Shown: in pieces, positions 27,078 through 35,939 of the stretch
How the letters are laid out: each line of letters begins with the position of its first letter
Numbering within the stretch: position 1 is the stretch's first letter
Origin: Granulosicoccus sp963833195
GTDB taxonomy: Bacteria > Pseudomonadota > Gammaproteobacteria > Granulosicoccales > Granulosicoccaceae
DNA: 64,000 bases
Assembly: GCA_963833195.1 (NCBI GenBank)
Contig: CAWHXF010000027.1
Coordinates: 434,001 to 498,000, forward strand
Reading direction: 5' to 3'
Made by a program: the position numbers and the translations under genes
Notes under the pieces: model-generated
What the model saw: the letters and a program-made list of their open reading frames with translations, nothing else
Told to the model about the DNA's origin: nothing
The model's database searches: none

Positions 27078-27404
27078 ATGGCAGCCAAGGCGAGAGTCAA
27101 GCTCCCGAAGACGGTGACGGCCGGCGAGGTCATCACGATCAAGTCCCTGATCAGCCACAAGATGGAATCCGGGCAGAGAAAGGACAGCGACGGCAACACG
27201 ATTCCGCGCGACATCATCAACCGCTTCACCGCGGCGTTCAACGGAGAGGAGTTCTTCTCGGTGGACATCGACCCGGCGGTCTCGGCGAACCCGTACCTGG
27301 AGTTCGCCGCGAAGGTGGACGAGGCCGGCACGTTCAAGTTCACCTGGACCGACGACGCGGGCGAGGTCGTCGAGTACGAGCAGGACGTTGCCCTCGAGGG
27401 CTGA
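27078..27404 (+). CDS. soxZ: SoxZ, scaffold subunit of SoxYZ
   Basis: A 108-residue protein without signal peptide, as usual, since SoxZ is carried to the periplasm bound to SoxY. Landmarks are RVKLPKTVTAGEVITIKSLISHKMESG, DIINRF and a C-terminal FTWTDDAGEV. It holds SoxY for presentation of the swinging arm to SoxAX, SoxB and SoxCD. It is separated from soxY by 39 bases with GGAGA before the ATG. Confidence 0.95.
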   Translation: MAAKARVKLPKTVTAGEVITIKSLISHKMESGQRKDSDGNTIPRDIINRFTAAFNGEEFFSVDIDPAVSANPYLEFAAKVDEAGTFKFTWTDDAGEVVEYEQDVALEG

Positions 27405-27453
27405 CGCCCTCGACGCAGTCCCGGAGACCCCCCATCCTTCGATCGGAGACAAG

Positions 27454-28320
27454 ATGCCAGTGAATCGAATCCCCTTCCGCGCGAGCGCGACCGCCGCCGG
27501 CATCGCCGTCCTCAGCTCCATGGCCGCGCTCGCCGGCGGACCCGTCGACGAGGCGCTCGTCATCGACGGCGTCGAGATGGTGTCGCGTACCGAGTCGGTC
27601 GAGGGTCATCCGATGCCCGAGGTCATCTCGGGCTGGCACTACCGTACGCCCGACACGCGCTCGCTCGAGACCGACACCTTCGACAACCCCGGCATGCTGG
27701 GCGTGGAGGAGGGCGAGGAGTACTGGAACACCGTCGACGGCAGCATGGGCAAGTCGTGCGAGTCCTGCCACGGCGACGCGGCCGAGTCCATGGCGAGCGT
27801 CGGCGCGCACTACCCGAAGTGGGATCCGGTGAGCGGCAAGCCGATCAACATCGAGCAGCGCATCAACATGTGCCGCGTCGAGAACATGGGCGCCGAGCCG
27901 TACGCGTTCGACAAGGGCGGCCAGAGGCCGCTGACCGCGTACATCAAGCACCAGTCGCTCGGCGAGCCCGTGTCGGTGGACCTCGAGGAGGGCGACATGC
28001 AGGCGTGGTGGGAGCGCGGCAAGGAGGCGTACTACACGCGCACCGGTCAGCTCGACCTGTCGTGCGCGACGTGCCACGAGAACAACAACGGCAAGTACAT
28101 CCGCGCCGATCACCTGTCCCAGGGCAACGTCAACGGCTTCCCGACGTACCGCCTGAAGCAGAGCGATCTCGTGAGCCTGCACAACCGCTTCCGCGGCTGC
28201 ATCCGCGACACGCGCGCCGAGTTCCCGGCCGCGTTCTCGGACGAGCTGATGGCGCTCGAGCTGTACACGACCTGGCGTTCGACCGGCCTGTCGGTCGAGA
28301 CGCCGGCGGTGCGCCAGTAG
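27454..28320 (+). CDS. soxA: SoxA, diheme cytochrome c of the SoxAX complex
   Basis: A 288-residue periplasmic protein with signal peptide. Heme motifs are CESCH from C102 and CATCH from C204, so this is the diheme type of SoxA. The catalytic heme-ligating cysteine, normally persulfidated, is C249 in FRGCIRDTRAEF. SoxAX oxidises thiosulfate onto the SoxY cysteine and passes electrons to small cytochromes; candidate acceptors at 37289-37750 and 37965-38432 lie in this window. The ATG at 27454 follows GGAGAC. Confidence 0.95.
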   Translation: MPVNRIPFRASATAAGIAVLSSMAALAGGPVDEALVIDGVEMVSRTESVEGHPMPEVISGWHYRTPDTRSLETDTFDNPGMLGVEEGEEYWNTVDGSMGKSCESCHGDAAESMASVGAHYPKWDPVSGKPINIEQRINMCRVENMGAEPYAFDKGGQRPLTAYIKHQSLGEPVSVDLEEGDMQAWWERGKEAYYTRTGQLDLSCATCHENNNGKYIRADHLSQGNVNGFPTYRLKQSDLVSLHNRFRGCIRDTRAEFPAAFSDELMALELYTTWRSTGLSVETPAVRQ

Positions 28321-28352
28321 GCCCGGCCCGGATACCCCAGCGAAGCGTCGTC

Positions 28353-30047
28353 ATGTCCATGAACCGTCGCGAGTTCCTGCAGTACGCCGCCGTCGCCTCG
28401 TCCGTCACGGGCTTCGGCGGCGGCCTGACGCGGGTCGCCGCGCAGCAGCGGCTCACGCAGGACGATCTGCTCTCGTTCGACTCGACCGGGCAGGTCACGC
28501 TGCTGCACCTGACCGACGTGCACGCGCAGCTCAAGCCCGTCTACTTTCGCCCCCCCGACACCCACATCGGCGTCGGCGACTACGCGGGCATCCCGCCGCA
28601 CCTGGTCGGCGACGACTTCCTGAAGCACTTCGGGCTCGAGCGCGGCAGCGCGCTGGCACACGCGTACACCATGCTCGACTACGTCGATCTGGCACGCACC
28701 TACGGCAGGCTCGGCGGGCTCGATCGCATCGCCACGGTCGTCAAGGCGATCCGGGCCGAGCGCGGTGACGAACGCGTGCTGCTGCTCGACGGCGGCGACA
28801 CCTGGCAGGGCTCGTACACGTGCCTGCAGACCGCCGCCCAGGACATGGTCGACTGCTTCCGCCTGCTCGGACCCGACGCCATGGTCGGGCATTGGGAGTT
28901 CACGCTCGGCACCGACCGGCTCATGGAGCTCGTCGAGCAGATGGGCTACCCGTTCCTCGCCGGCAACATCGTCGACACGGACTGGGAGGAAGCGGTGTTC
29001 GAGTCGACGTCCATGCACGACGTCGGCGGCGCGCGCGTCGCGGTCATCGGCCAGGCGATGCCCTACACCCCGATCGCGAACCCGCGCTGGATGTTCCCGG
29101 GCTGGGCGTTCGGCATACGTACCGAGGCGCTCGCGGCGAACGTCGCCGCGGCGCGCGCGGACGGCGCCGAGGTCGTCGTGCTGCTGTCCCACGACGGCTT
29201 CGACGTGGACAGGAAGCTTGCGGGCGTCGTGCCGGGCATCGACGTGATCCTGACCGGACACACCCACGACGCGATTCCCGAGGCGGTGAAGGTCGGCGAC
29301 ACGCTGCTCCTCGCCAGCGGCTCGCACGGCAAGTTCCTCGGCCGCGTGGATCTCGAGGTGAAGAACGGCAAGGTCACGGACTACGCAACGACGCTCATCC
29401 CGATCTTCTCGGACGTCATCGAGCCCGATGCCGAGATGGCCGCGAAGATCGACGAGGTGCGCGCGCCCTACGAGGACGAGTGCACGCGCGTGCTCGGGCA
29501 CACCGAGTCCCTGCTGTACCGGCGCGGCAACTTCAACGGCACCTGGGACGACCTGATCTGCGACGGGCTGATGGCGGAACGCGATGCGGAGCTTTCGTTC
29601 AGTCCGGGGTTCCGCTGGGGCACCACGGCGTTGCCGGACTCGGACATCACGGTGGACGATCTCTACGCGCAGACCGCGATGACCTACCCGTCGGTCTACC
29701 GGCTGGAATTCAGCGGCAAGCAGATCAGGCAGATCCTCGAGGACGTCTGCGACAACCTGTTCAACAAGGATCCGTTCTTCCAGCAGGGCGGGGACATGGT
29801 GCGCGTCGGCGGCATGGGCTACACGTGCCGACCGAACGCGTCGATCGGCGAGCGGATCTCGGACATGACGGTCCTCGCGACCGGCAAGCCGATCGATCCG
29901 GACAGGAACTACGTCGTCGCCGGCTGGGCCTCGGTCAACGAGGACGTCGAAGGCCCACCCGTCTACGAGCTGATGGAGAAGTACATCGGCTCGCTCGACA
30001 CGATCCGCACCGACAAGCCGGACGCGGTCAGGATCGACATGAGCTGA
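28353..30047 (+). CDS. soxB: SoxB, dimanganese thiosulfohydrolase
   Basis: A 564-residue Tat-exported protein (MNRREFLQYAAVASS) of the 5'-nucleotidase/metallophosphatase superfamily. Metal-binding motifs are LLHLTDVHAQL, LLDGGDTWQGSYT, VGHWEF (the NHE-like position) and TGHTHDAIPEAV. The GGDTWQGS signature is SoxB-specific. It hydrolyses the sulfone group from SoxY-S-thiosulfonate, releasing sulfate. Length and motifs are complete. A strong hairpin follows the stop codon. Confidence 0.95.
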   Translation: MSMNRREFLQYAAVASSVTGFGGGLTRVAAQQRLTQDDLLSFDSTGQVTLLHLTDVHAQLKPVYFRPPDTHIGVGDYAGIPPHLVGDDFLKHFGLERGSALAHAYTMLDYVDLARTYGRLGGLDRIATVVKAIRAERGDERVLLLDGGDTWQGSYTCLQTAAQDMVDCFRLLGPDAMVGHWEFTLGTDRLMELVEQMGYPFLAGNIVDTDWEEAVFESTSMHDVGGARVAVIGQAMPYTPIANPRWMFPGWAFGIRTEALAANVAAARADGAEVVVLLSHDGFDVDRKLAGVVPGIDVILTGHTHDAIPEAVKVGDTLLLASGSHGKFLGRVDLEVKNGKVTDYATTLIPIFSDVIEPDAEMAAKIDEVRAPYEDECTRVLGHTESLLYRRGNFNGTWDDLICDGLMAERDAELSFSPGFRWGTTALPDSDITVDDLYAQTAMTYPSVYRLEFSGKQIRQILEDVCDNLFNKDPFFQQGGDMVRVGGMGYTCRPNASIGERISDMTVLATGKPIDPDRNYVVAGWASVNEDVEGPPVYELMEKYIGSLDTIRTDKPDAVRIDMS

Positions 30048-30055
30048 AGCGAGCT

Positions 30056-30092
30056 GCGCTCGCGTCGGCTCGGCACGCACCGACGCGAGCGC
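30056..30092 (+). other. Intercistronic hairpin between soxB and soxC
   Basis: Bases 30056-30068 and 30080-30092 form a perfect 13-bp inverted repeat (stem GCGCTCGCGTCGG) with an 11-base loop, starting nine bases after the soxB stop. No T-run follows, so full termination is unlikely. It could act as an mRNA-stabilising or attenuating element between soxXYZAB and soxCD. Confidence 0.6.
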
Positions 30093-30125
30093 GCATCGGC
30101 AACATCGCACGGAACACCTCCGACC

Positions 30126-31418
30126 ATGACTGACGAGACGAACGAACCTTCCGCCCCACGGCGGCGGGCCCTGCTCAAGGGCGGTCTGAAGCTCGGCGGC
30201 GGCGCGGTCACGGCCTCCGCCCTCGGCGCGGCCGGGCTCGCGCGCGCCGCTGCGCCCGATCCGAGGATCGTCGAGGTCCAGGACTGGAACCGGTTCATGG
30301 GCGACGGCGTCGATGCGAACCCCTACGGGTCGCCCTCGGTGTTCGAGGCCGACGTGATTCGTCGTGACGTGTCGTGGTTGACGGCGGATGCGAAGTCGTC
30401 GGTCAACTTCACTCCGCTGCACGCGCTCGAGGGAGTGATCACGCCCAACGGGCTGTGCTTCGAGCGCCACCACGGCGGCGTCGCGCAGATCCCGCCCGAG
30501 GATCACCGCATCATGATCAACGGGCTCGTGGACACGCCGCTGGTGTTCACGATGCAGGACCTGAAGCGATTTCCACGCGAGAACCGCGTGGCCTTCCTCG
30601 AATGCGCGGCGAACTCCGGCATGGAGTGGCGCGGCGCGCAGCTGAACGGCTGCCAATTCACGCACGGCATGATCCACAACGTCATGTACACCGGCGTGCG
30701 CCTCAAGCACCTGCTGGCGGAGGCCGGCGTGTCGCCGCGCGGCAAGTGGGTGCTGCCCGAAGGTGCGGATCCGTCGCACATGACGCGCTCGATCCCGATG
30801 GAGAAGGCGATGGACGATTGTCTCGTCGCCTACGCGATGAACGGCGAGGCGCTGCGGCCCGAGCAGGGCTACCCGGTGCGGCTCGTGGTGCCCGGGTGGG
30901 AGGGCAACATGTGGGTCAAGTGGCTGCGCCGGATCGAGATCGGCGACTCGCCGTGGCAACACCGCGAGGAGACGTCGAAGTACACCGACCTGCTGGCCGA
31001 CGGCACCGCGCGACGCTTCACCTGGGAGATGGACGTCAAGTCCGTCATCACGAACCCGAGCCCGCAGGCGCCGATCCTGCACGGACGCGGCCGCACGGTG
31101 CTCAGCGGCATGGCCTGGTCCGGCTTCGGCACCGTCGCGCGCGTGGACGTGTCGGTCGACGGCGGGCGCAACTGGAGCACCGCGCGGCTGGACGGTCCGT
31201 CGTTGTCGAAGGCGGTGCACCGCTTCTACCACGACTTCGACTGGGACGGCCGGGAGCTGCTTCTGCAGAGTCGCGCGATCGACGAGCGCGGCAACGTGCA
31301 ACCGACCAAGGACGCGCTGCGCGCGGCGCGCGGCGAGAACTCGATCTACCACAACAACGGCATCCAGACCTGGCACGTGAAGCCCGACGGCACGGCCGAC
31401 AACGTGGAGATCTCGTGA
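30126..31418 (+). CDS. soxC: SoxC, molybdenum subunit of sulfane dehydrogenase
   Basis: A 430-residue protein of the sulfite-oxidase family. A twin-arginine type signal (RRRALLKGGLKLGGGAV) is followed by the molybdopterin domain with the metal-ligating cysteine C160 in FLECAANSG, and a C-terminal dimerisation domain (VARVDVSVDGGRNWSTA). It oxidises the sulfane sulfur on SoxY, yielding six electrons per thiosulfate, which removes the need for sulfur globules or reverse Dsr. The soxD ATG overlaps its stop codon (TGATG). Confidence 0.95.
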   Translation: MTDETNEPSAPRRRALLKGGLKLGGGAVTASALGAAGLARAAAPDPRIVEVQDWNRFMGDGVDANPYGSPSVFEADVIRRDVSWLTADAKSSVNFTPLHALEGVITPNGLCFERHHGGVAQIPPEDHRIMINGLVDTPLVFTMQDLKRFPRENRVAFLECAANSGMEWRGAQLNGCQFTHGMIHNVMYTGVRLKHLLAEAGVSPRGKWVLPEGADPSHMTRSIPMEKAMDDCLVAYAMNGEALRPEQGYPVRLVVPGWEGNMWVKWLRRIEIGDSPWQHREETSKYTDLLADGTARRFTWEMDVKSVITNPSPQAPILHGRGRTVLSGMAWSGFGTVARVDVSVDGGRNWSTARLDGPSLSKAVHRFYHDFDWDGRELLLQSRAIDERGNVQPTKDALRAARGENSIYHNNGIQTWHVKPDGTADNVEIS

Positions 31419-32581
31419 TGACGACGGTGCCGAAGCGCAGCGAGGGCTCGGCGCGGCCGCGTCCGGTGGGTGGCGAGGTCGGTGCGGCGATGCTGCTCGC
31501 ACTCGGTGCGTTCGGCACCTTCGGGGCGGCCCCGGCGCTGGCCGACGCGCAGGCCGGCGAAGCGGTCTTCAAGCAGTGCAGCGGCTGCCACATGGTCGGG
31601 CCCGACGCGGTGCATCGCTTCGGCCCGCAGTTGAACGGCCTGATGGAGCGCGGTGCCGGCAGTGCCGCCGACTACGCGTACTCGCCGGCCTTCGGGGCGG
31701 CCGTGGACGGCGGGCTCGACTGGTCCGAGTCGCTGGACGCCTATCTCGAGGCGCCCATGACGGTGGTGCCGGGCACCAGGATGGCCTATCCGGGGCTGAA
31801 GTCGGCCGACGCTCGCGCGGACGTGATCGAATACCTCTCGATGATCGGTCCCGACGGCGAGTTGCCGACCTTCGACGCTCCCCGGGCCGGCGACGCTCGG
31901 CAGGCGGCGGTGTCCGGCACCGTGCAGCCCGACCGGCCAAGCATCCCGGCCGCCGAGGCGTCGGTCCCCGCGCACGGCGTGCTGCACCTCGGACGCCCGG
32001 CGCTCGAGGAGGAGGTCGCCGCGTGGGACATCGACATCCGCCCCGACGGCGAGGGGCTGCCGCCGGGCAGCGGCAGCGTCGAGACCGGCACGGCGATCTA
32101 CGACGCGCAGTGCGCGTCGTGCCACGGCGTGTTCGGCGAGGGCGAGGGGCGCTGGCCGGTGCTCGCGGGCGGTCAGGACTCGCTGACCGACGAGCGGCCG
32201 GAGAAGACGATCGGCTCGTACTGGCCCTACCTGTCGACGGTCTACGACTACGTGCGCCGAGCGATGCCCTACGGCAACGCCGGCTCGCTGTCGGACGACG
32301 ACGTGTACGCGCTGACGGCGTACCTGCTGTACCTGAACGACCTGGTGGACGACGACTTCGAGCTCGACTCCGAAAGCTTCGCCGAGATCGAGATGCCGAA
32401 CGCGGGCAACTTCATCGCCGACACCCGTCCCGAGGAGCGCTTCTACGGGCTCGCCACCGAGACCGAGCCGTGCATGAGCGATTGCGCGGACGGCCCCGCG
32501 AAGATCATCCAGACCGCACGCGTGCTCGACGTGACGCCCGACAGCGACGAGGGCGAGAGCGGCGCGAGCGGCATCGACTGA
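31418..32581 (+). CDS. soxD: SoxD, diheme cytochrome c subunit of sulfane dehydrogenase
   Basis: A 387-residue periplasmic protein with signal peptide (ALGAFGTFGAAPALADA). Two heme motifs are present: CSGCH from C54 in a class I cytochrome domain (KQCSGCHMVGPDAVHRFGPQ) and CASCH from C232 in a second domain (CASCHGVFGEGEGRWPVLAGG). It takes electrons from the SoxC molybdenum centre. The Pro-rich interdomain linker and an acidic C-terminal tail are visible. Start is the ATG at 31418 within the soxC stop. Confidence 0.93.
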   Translation: MTTVPKRSEGSARPRPVGGEVGAAMLLALGAFGTFGAAPALADAQAGEAVFKQCSGCHMVGPDAVHRFGPQLNGLMERGAGSAADYAYSPAFGAAVDGGLDWSESLDAYLEAPMTVVPGTRMAYPGLKSADARADVIEYLSMIGPDGELPTFDAPRAGDARQAAVSGTVQPDRPSIPAAEASVPAHGVLHLGRPALEEEVAAWDIDIRPDGEGLPPGSGSVETGTAIYDAQCASCHGVFGEGEGRWPVLAGGQDSLTDERPEKTIGSYWPYLSTVYDYVRRAMPYGNAGSLSDDDVYALTAYLLYLNDLVDDDFELDSESFAEIEMPNAGNFIADTRPEERFYGLATETEPCMSDCADGPAKIIQTARVLDVTPDSDEGESGASGID

Positions 32582-32591
32582 GGAACGGAAC

Positions 32592-33263
32592 ATGACGATT
32601 CGAAGGGTTCGGACAATGCCCGCAGCCACGCGCCGGGCCGGCGCGGTGCCGCTCGCGTGCGCGCTCGCGATCGCCTGCCTGGCGGGAGCGGGCGTCGGCA
32701 CGGCGGCCGGCCCGGCCGCCGCGCCGGAGGTCGAGGTGGGCATCCGGCCCGACCTGCCGAGCGTGACGGTGCGGACCGCGAACGGCGACGTCGTCATCGA
32801 GCGCATCCAGGACACGGCCAACACCATCGAGGGCGACTTCGCGCGCACCTCGCGCCCGTGCCCGCCGTTCTGCATCCAGCCGATCGCGCCGGTCGAGGGC
32901 GTCACCACGATCGGCGAGCTGGAGCTGCTCGATCTGCTGCAGGACCCGGACGCGACGGTCGTCGATTCGCGCGAGCTGGACTGGCACCTCGAGGGCACGA
33001 TCCCGGGCGCGACCCACATCCCGTACACCGAGATGGCCGCGCGGCTCGACGAGCTCGGCTGCGAGGGCGGGCCCGGCGAGTGGGACTGCGGCGGGGCACG
33101 CACGGCCGCGCTGTTCTGCAACGGCCCCTGGTGCGGGCAGTCGCCGACGGCCATCCGGGCGATGCTGCGCGAGGGCTTCCCGATCGAGCGCATCCGCTAC
33201 TACCGCGGCGGCATGCAGCTGTGGCGGCTGCTGGGCCTGACCGTCGTCGACGGCGAGCTCTGA
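32592..33263 (+). CDS. Periplasmic rhodanese-like protein
   Basis: A 223-residue exported protein with an N-terminal hydrophobic signal and a single rhodanese domain (about 110-215). The active-site cysteine is C176 in ALFCNGPWCGQSPTAI, a loop seen in sulfurtransferases of sox clusters; a second cysteine lies four residues on. It sits 11 bases after soxD in the same operon. It probably moves sulfane sulfur in the periplasm, perhaps to or from SoxYZ; the acceptor is unknown. Confidence 0.85.
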   Translation: MTIRRVRTMPAATRRAGAVPLACALAIACLAGAGVGTAAGPAAAPEVEVGIRPDLPSVTVRTANGDVVIERIQDTANTIEGDFARTSRPCPPFCIQPIAPVEGVTTIGELELLDLLQDPDATVVDSRELDWHLEGTIPGATHIPYTEMAARLDELGCEGGPGEWDCGGARTAALFCNGPWCGQSPTAIRAMLREGFPIERIRYYRGGMQLWRLLGLTVVDGEL

Positions 33264-33265
33264 CG

Positions 33266-34234
33266 GTGACGAGGCCGCTCACGCGCAGGGCCTTCGGCCG
33301 CCGGCTCGGTGTCGGCGCCGCGGCGCTGGCCGCCGGCCCCGCGCTGCTCGGCCGGTCGGGGACGCTGGACGCCGCGGCGTCGACCGACACGTCGCTCGTC
33401 GATGCCACCCCGTTCGGCGACGGCACCCTGCACGTGCTCTCGGACGGTCACCTGAGCCTGCCGGTGGACATGATCCTCGCCGAGGTCGAGGACGGTGCCG
33501 CGCGCGCGGCCTTCGTCGCGGGCGAGGCCGTCGACGGGACGCTGCGCTCGCCGTGCCACCTCGCGTGCTGGCAGCGGCCCGACGGCACCGTGCTGTTCGA
33601 CGCGGGCGCCGGATCGGGCTTCATGGACAGCGCCGGCCGGCTCGGCGAGGCGCTCGCCGAGGCGGGCATCGACGCGGGCGACGTGACCGACGTGGTGTTC
33701 ACCCACGCGCACCCGGACCACCTGTGGGGGATTCTCGACGACTTCGACGACATCGCCTTCCCCGAGGCCCGGCTGCACGTGCCGGCGCGCGAATGGGACT
33801 ACTGGCGCGCGGCCGACACGCTCGACACGATCGGCGAGGCGCGCCAGGCGTTCGTGGTCGGTGCGAGGAACCGCTTCGCCGCCATCGAGGAGCGGGCCGC
33901 GCTGTTCGCCCCGGGCGACGAGGTCGCGCCGGGCGTCGAGGCGATCGGCACCGACGGGCACACGCCCGGGCACTGCTCGTTCATGCTGCACGACGGCGGC
34001 GACGGGCTCGTCGTGACCGGCGACGCCGTCACCCACCTCGCGCTGTCGTTCGGGCACGCGCGCTGGCCGTCGGGCAGCGATCAGGACCCCGAGCGCGGCA
34101 TCGCCACGCGCATCCGTCTGCTGGAGCGGCTCGTCGCGGACAAGTCGCCGATCGTCGGCTTCCACCTCCCGTTCCCGGCGCGCGGACGCGTCGAGGCGGT
34201 CGACGGCGGCGCGTTCCGCCTGGTGACCGCCTGA
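33266..34234 (+). CDS. Tat-exported metallo-beta-lactamase-fold protein (SoxH-like)
   Basis: A 322-residue protein starting at a GTG three bases after the rhodanese stop. A Tat-like signal (RRAFGRRLGVGAAALAAGPALL) precedes an MBL-fold domain with the THAHPDHLWG zinc motif, the GHTPGHCSFML loop and VVTGDAV. Relatives accompany sox operons (SoxH type), where they are thought to be thiol or persulfide hydrolases. Glyoxalase II- or quorum-lactonase-type activity is not excluded. The operon context with rhodanese and DsrE suggests handling of sulfane sulfur species. Confidence 0.82.
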   Translation: MTRPLTRRAFGRRLGVGAAALAAGPALLGRSGTLDAAASTDTSLVDATPFGDGTLHVLSDGHLSLPVDMILAEVEDGAARAAFVAGEAVDGTLRSPCHLACWQRPDGTVLFDAGAGSGFMDSAGRLGEALAEAGIDAGDVTDVVFTHAHPDHLWGILDDFDDIAFPEARLHVPAREWDYWRAADTLDTIGEARQAFVVGARNRFAAIEERAALFAPGDEVAPGVEAIGTDGHTPGHCSFMLHDGGDGLVVTGDAVTHLALSFGHARWPSGSDQDPERGIATRIRLLERLVADKSPIVGFHLPFPARGRVEAVDGGAFRLVTA

Positions 34235-34340
34235 GCGAATTCGTCGTGGACGGGCCGCGCTCGCGCACCCGTCCGGTTCCGCACCCCGAGGCGACGTCGC
34301 CTTTCACGGTGCTTCCCGTCCTGCCCAGGAGGTAGTGTCC

Positions 34341-34820
34341 ATGAACACAGCGACCGGTAAACGTCGGTTCGCCGTCGCGGCGATCGTCGCGGCGTCCCTG
34401 ACGACGTCCCTGATGCCGGTCTCCGAATCGCGCGCGAACGAGAGGTACGGCCAGCAGAAGGTCGTCTACCACCTGAACTACGACGGCGGCGAGGACGACC
34501 GTGCGTACCTCGCGGCGATGCGCAACATCAAGAACCACATCGATGCGGTCGGCGCGGAGAACCTCGAGGTCCGGATCGTGCTCCACGGCAACGGTCTCGG
34601 CCTGCTCGCGCGGGCGAAGGAGAACGAGCTGCTGCAGAGCCAGGTGCTCGGCCTGAAGAGCGAGAACGTGGCCATCGACGTGTGCAACAACACGCTGGTG
34701 GGCAGGGACATCGACTACGAGAGCGATCTGTTCGACGTGTTCGAGGAGGACATCGTGCCGAGCGGAGTGGCCGAGCTGTCGCGTCTGCAGCAGATGGGCT
34801 ACACCTACATCAAGCCCTGA
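34341..34820 (+). CDS. Periplasmic DsrE/DsrF-like protein
   Basis: A 159-residue protein with signal peptide (FAVAAIVAASLTTSLMPVSES) and a DsrE-type domain (QKVVYHLNYDGGEDDRAYLAAM, VRIVLHGNGLGLLA, VAIDVCNNTL). Family members bind or relay persulfide through a conserved cysteine; the single cysteine in DVCNNTL is the candidate. The start is fixed by AGGAGG at 34327-34332, eight bases before the ATG. The 106 bases before it hold a 14-base palindrome (34289-34302) followed by TTT. It is probably the last gene of the sox operon, convergent with soxT. Confidence 0.85.
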   Translation: MNTATGKRRFAVAAIVAASLTTSLMPVSESRANERYGQQKVVYHLNYDGGEDDRAYLAAMRNIKNHIDAVGAENLEVRIVLHGNGLGLLARAKENELLQSQVLGLKSENVAIDVCNNTLVGRDIDYESDLFDVFEEDIVPSGVAELSRLQQMGYTYIKP

Positions 34821-34859
34821 AGTCGTCGCCCGACGCCCAAGCCGCTCGAGCTCGATGTC

Positions 34860-35939
34860 TCAGGTAGCGACGGTGCGCCGGAACCAGCCGTCGTCGCCCA
34901 CGAGCCACGCGAGCCCGACGCGCGCGCCGAGCAGCATGCTGGCAAACGCGAGCGGGGCCGACAGCGCCAGCACCGAGAATGCCGAGACTCCCTGGCCGAT
35001 CGTGCAGCCGAGCGCCAGCATGCCGCCGACGCCCATGAGCGTGGCACCGGCGAGGTGGCGTCCGAGCTCGCGCGCGCTGTCGCACGCCTCCCAGCGCATG
35101 TCGCGACGGAACGCCGCGACGAGGACCGCGCCGAGGACCGTGCCCACGGTGAGTCCGACCCCGTAGCGCGGCACGCCACCGGTCTGGATGGTCAGGTGGA
35201 ACAGCAGGTCCGCGGGCGGGCGCACGAACGAGGCCGACTCGACGGTGACGCCGTGCAGCTGCGCCTCGGCCCCGGCGCTCGTCAACCACCAGCCGGCCGC
35301 GACCGCCGCGCCGATCGCCGCGGCGGTCCCGATCCCGATCGCGTCGGTGCGGTACGCGCGGTGCGCGAACACCCAGCCAACGAGCGCGACCACGACGAGC
35401 GCCGCCACGACGCCGTGCACCGGCAGCCCGGTCAGCCGTTCCGCCAGTGCCCCCATCGACTGCGATCCGCCCGGCAACGTCGTCCCGAGCGGCTCGACGA
35501 TGCGCTCGCGCACCAGCGCCAGCACGCCGCGCTGCGTGGCGAGCGCCGAGAGCCCGACGACCGTGACCACGACGAGCGCGCGCAGGTTCCCGCCGCCGAG
35601 CTGCAGCAGCGCTCCGAACGCGCACGTGCCGACCATGGCCATCCCGAGCCCGAACGCGAAGCCGCCGAGCACGGTGGCCAACGGGTTGAACGGCGCCTCG
35701 AGGTAGAACGGCGCGCGCGCATCGACGACGCCGGCCGCCACGAGGAGCTGGGTCAGCGCCACGGCCGCCGCGATCGCCAGTACCCAGGTGCACAACCCGC
35801 GCGAGTCGTCGGCGTACCAGTGGCGCTCCAGCGCGCCGAGGGTGCAGAAGTGGGTGCCGCGCGCGACCACGCCGAGCAGCACGCCGACGCCGAGGCCCGC
35901 GAGCGGCATGGACCAGAGGGACTCGAGCCAGGCCGTCAT
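34860..35939 (-). CDS. soxT: SoxT, YeeE/YedE-type thiosulfate (sulfur compound) permease
   Basis: A 359-residue inner-membrane protein with about ten hydrophobic helices. The conserved cysteine segments of the YeeE/TsuA family are THFCTLGALERHWY, VGTCAFGALLQLGGGN and ALGCTIGQGVSAF. TsuA relatives pass thiosulfate through these cysteines. In Paracoccus-type clusters the gene beside soxR and soxS is named soxT and is implicated in thiosulfate import or in signalling to SoxR. Its ATG overlaps the soxR stop by four bases, so transporter and repressor are made together. Confidence 0.85.
   Translation of the reverse strand: MTAWLESLWSMPLAGLGVGVLLGVVARGTHFCTLGALERHWYADDSRGLCTWVLAIAAAVALTQLLVAAGVVDARAPFYLEAPFNPLATVLGGFAFGLGMAMVGTCAFGALLQLGGGNLRALVVVTVVGLSALATQRGVLALVRERIVEPLGTTLPGGSQSMGALAERLTGLPVHGVVAALVVVALVGWVFAHRAYRTDAIGIGTAAAIGAAVAAGWWLTSAGAEAQLHGVTVESASFVRPPADLLFHLTIQTGGVPRYGVGLTVGTVLGAVLVAAFRRDMRWEACDSARELGRHLAGATLMGVGGMLALGCTIGQGVSAFSVLALSAPLAFASMLLGARVGLAWLVGDDGWFRRTVAT

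Noticed and set aside
28110..31502. 1130-codon minus-strand frame antisense to soxB and soxC
   Set aside because: Composition shadow (Arg, Val, His, Asp rich) with no domain; the plus-strand Sox proteins are complete.
34289..34302. 14-base palindrome AGGCGACGTCGCCT followed by TTT as a terminator before the DsrE gene
   Set aside because: Too short a stem with no loop and only three T residues; the DsrE gene appears to belong to the sox operon.
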